Below, piece by piece: positions 4,145-5,196 of a DNA stretch of 5,196 bases. The DNA comes from an uncultured bacterium. GTDB lineage: Bacteria > Patescibacteriota > Minisyncoccia > Phycocordibacterales > PALSA-1337. The notes under the pieces are model-generated. The model was not told the origin of the DNA and did no database searches. It was given only the letters and a program-made list of their open reading frames with translations. How positions within the stretch are numbered: the first letter of the stretch is position 1; each line of letters opens with the position of its first letter. The translations under genes and the position numbers were made by a program. The stretch spans positions 1-5,196 of the forward strand of contig CAIKDL010000072.1 of the NCBI GenBank assembly GCA_903826185.1. The letters run 5' to 3'.

Positions 4145-5196
4145 TTAATAATTCTTCAACTTTCCTGCCTGATCGTGCTGACGGATACGCTCATGGGCCT
4201 TAGCCTCGATCTGACGGATACGCTCGCGAGTAACTCCGAATTCACGACCGACTTCCTCGAGAGTATGTGTGATGCCGTCATTTAAGCCGTGTCTCATTTC
4301 CAAGATTTTACGCTCTTTTTCTGAGAGATCATTCAAAATAGAATTGACTTGATCGCGCAAAATTCTGCGTGAAGATTCTTGATCCGGAGACAATATCTTG
4401 TCATCGGCTATAAAATCCTGCAAAGTAGATTTGCCATCATCACTATCATCACCAACGGGTGTTTCCAGAGAGACGACGTCCTGTTCGATCTTTTCGATCT
4501 GATATATCTTGTCGACATCGAGACCCATTTCTATAGCGATTTCATCCGGTAATGGCTCACGACCAAGATCCTGCGACAAACGACGTACAACTTGCTTGTA
4601 TTTAGCGATTGTCTCCACCATATGCACTGGCACACGAATAGTGCGTGACTGGTCAGCCAGAGCACGAGTGATGGCCTGACGAATCCACCAAGTAGCGTAA
4701 GTAGAGAATTTGTAACCCTTTGTCCAATCGAACTTATCGACTGCACGGAAAAGACCGAGGTTACCTTCTTGAATAAGATCTAGTAAAGTGAGATCTGGGC
4801 TGCGACCAACATATTTCTTAGCAATAGAAACAACCAAACGGAGGTTAGCTTTGGCTAAAAGGTTCTTGGCTTCTGTATCTTCGTTTTGAATACGCTTAGC
4901 CAACTCTTTCTCCATAGCAGCGTTAATGAGCGGATATTGACCGATTTCTCGCAAATACATTTGGATAGAATCATAGGCCGAATCAGCACCACGCGAGATG
5001 TGCGGAGCATTTTTCTTGTCTTTGACCTCATCGATCTCAAGCAAGCCTCCACCTTCAAGCACATCAACATTGGCAGCGGCGAACTTAGCATAAAGCTCAT
5101 CTAGAAACATTATGTCGTTTTCTATCTGTGGAAACTCCTTCAAAATCTCATCGTAAGTCACGAAGCCGCGACTGCGACCCTTCTCAATAAGTTTGG
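4145..5196 (-). CDS. rpoD: Primary sigma factor of RNA polymerase, RpoD/SigA (5' truncated)
   Basis: The frame reads from the right edge to TAA at 4147-4145, giving 349 complete residues. The GTG at 5161 is an internal valine: codons upstream of it read [11 protein letters not shown] and continue into [10 protein letters not shown], which is sigma region 1.1, so the true start lies beyond the edge. Counting from the first complete codon, region 1.2 ([16 protein letters not shown]) is at about 75-91. Region 2, at about 113-190, contains [18 protein letters not shown] and the -10 recognition/melting segment [19 protein letters not shown]. Region 3.0 is [13 protein letters not shown]. Region 4.2, the -35-binding helix-turn-helix ([20 protein letters not shown]), is at about 310-330. 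There is no large insert between 1.2 and 2.1, as in SigA-type factors. Region 2.1-2.2 reads [16 protein letters not shown], two residues longer than the common [14 protein letters not shown]. The protein directs core polymerase to housekeeping promoters of the TTGACA/TATAAT type, consistent with those proposed here. Confidence 0.96.
   Translation of the reverse strand, partial: KLIEKGRSRGFVTYDEILKEFPQIENDIMFLDELYAKFAAANVDVLEGGGLLEIDEVKDKKNAPHISRGADSAYDSIQMYLREIGQYPLINAAMEKELAKRIQNEDTEAKNLLAKANLRLVVSIAKKYVGRSPDLTLLDLIQEGNLGLFRAVDKFDWTKGYKFSTYATWWIRQAITRALADQSRTIRVPVHMVETIAKYKQVVRRLSQDLGREPLPDEIAIEMGLDVDKIYQIEKIEQDVVSLETPVGDDSDDGKSTLQDFIADDKILSPDQESSRRILRDQVNSILNDLSEKERKILEMRHGLNDGITHTLEEVGREFGVTRERIRQIEAKAHERIRQHDQAGKLKNY

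Noticed and set aside
3951..4148. 65-residue cysteine-containing frame (CxxC-like pairs) at the DUF2779 end and in the gap
   Set aside because: It starts inside the exonuclease motif III region and reads through the perfect hairpin and C-rich tract. The cysteine spacing fits no zinc-finger type I know, and there is no ribosome binding site.
4886..5104. 72-residue plus-strand frame opposite the sigma factor gene
   Set aside because: Antisense to sigma region 1-2 coding sequence, with no promoter or ribosome binding site seen.

Overview
The window looks like a piece of chromosome from a small-genome bacterium of the Candidate Phyla Radiation (Patescibacteria, Parcubacteria-like). This placement is inferred from protein style. 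The stand-alone DEDDy exonuclease, the membrane-anchored DsbA-like protein and the primary sigma factor with a '[16 protein letters not shown]' variant of region 2 all resemble proteins I associate with that group. No rRNA or other decisive marker is present. Stops are standard (TAA, with one TGA followed in frame by TAA), and no gene contains an internal TGA.

Layout, left to right. (1) 2-211 is the C-terminal end of a class IIa aminoacyl-tRNA synthetase, most likely histidyl-tRNA synthetase, cut by the window edge. (2) 212-780 looks like a self-contained unit: a TTGACA-type promoter candidate overlapped by an inverted repeat, a strong Shine-Dalgarno sequence, a 133-residue type IV pilin-like protein with an unusual short C-terminal part, and a rho-independent terminator. 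(3) 781-3991 is a probable three-gene transcription unit starting from an extended -10 promoter (TGTTATAAT). It encodes a stand-alone DEDDy 3'-5' exonuclease, a membrane-anchored thiol oxidoreductase with a CPYC active site, and a 547-residue DUF2779 protein. The last combines a RecB/Cas4-like PD-(D/E)XK nuclease, a four-cysteine set and a second DEDDy exonuclease domain. None of these three genes has a recognisable Shine-Dalgarno sequence. (4) 3992-4144 is the boundary between convergent genes; it has a perfect 10-bp hairpin and a C-rich, G-free stretch. (5) From 4145 to the right edge, on the minus strand, is the primary sigma factor (rpoD/sigA). Its reading frame stays open through the edge, so its true start lies outside the window.

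How the genes may work together: hisS and rpoD are housekeeping genes and simply flank the region. The middle genes are more accessory in character. Two exonucleases of the same fold in one probable operon, around an exported disulfide enzyme and next to a pilin-like gene, could hint at handling of incoming or foreign DNA. The sequence does not prove this. I see no CRISPR array, mobile element, tRNA or rRNA.
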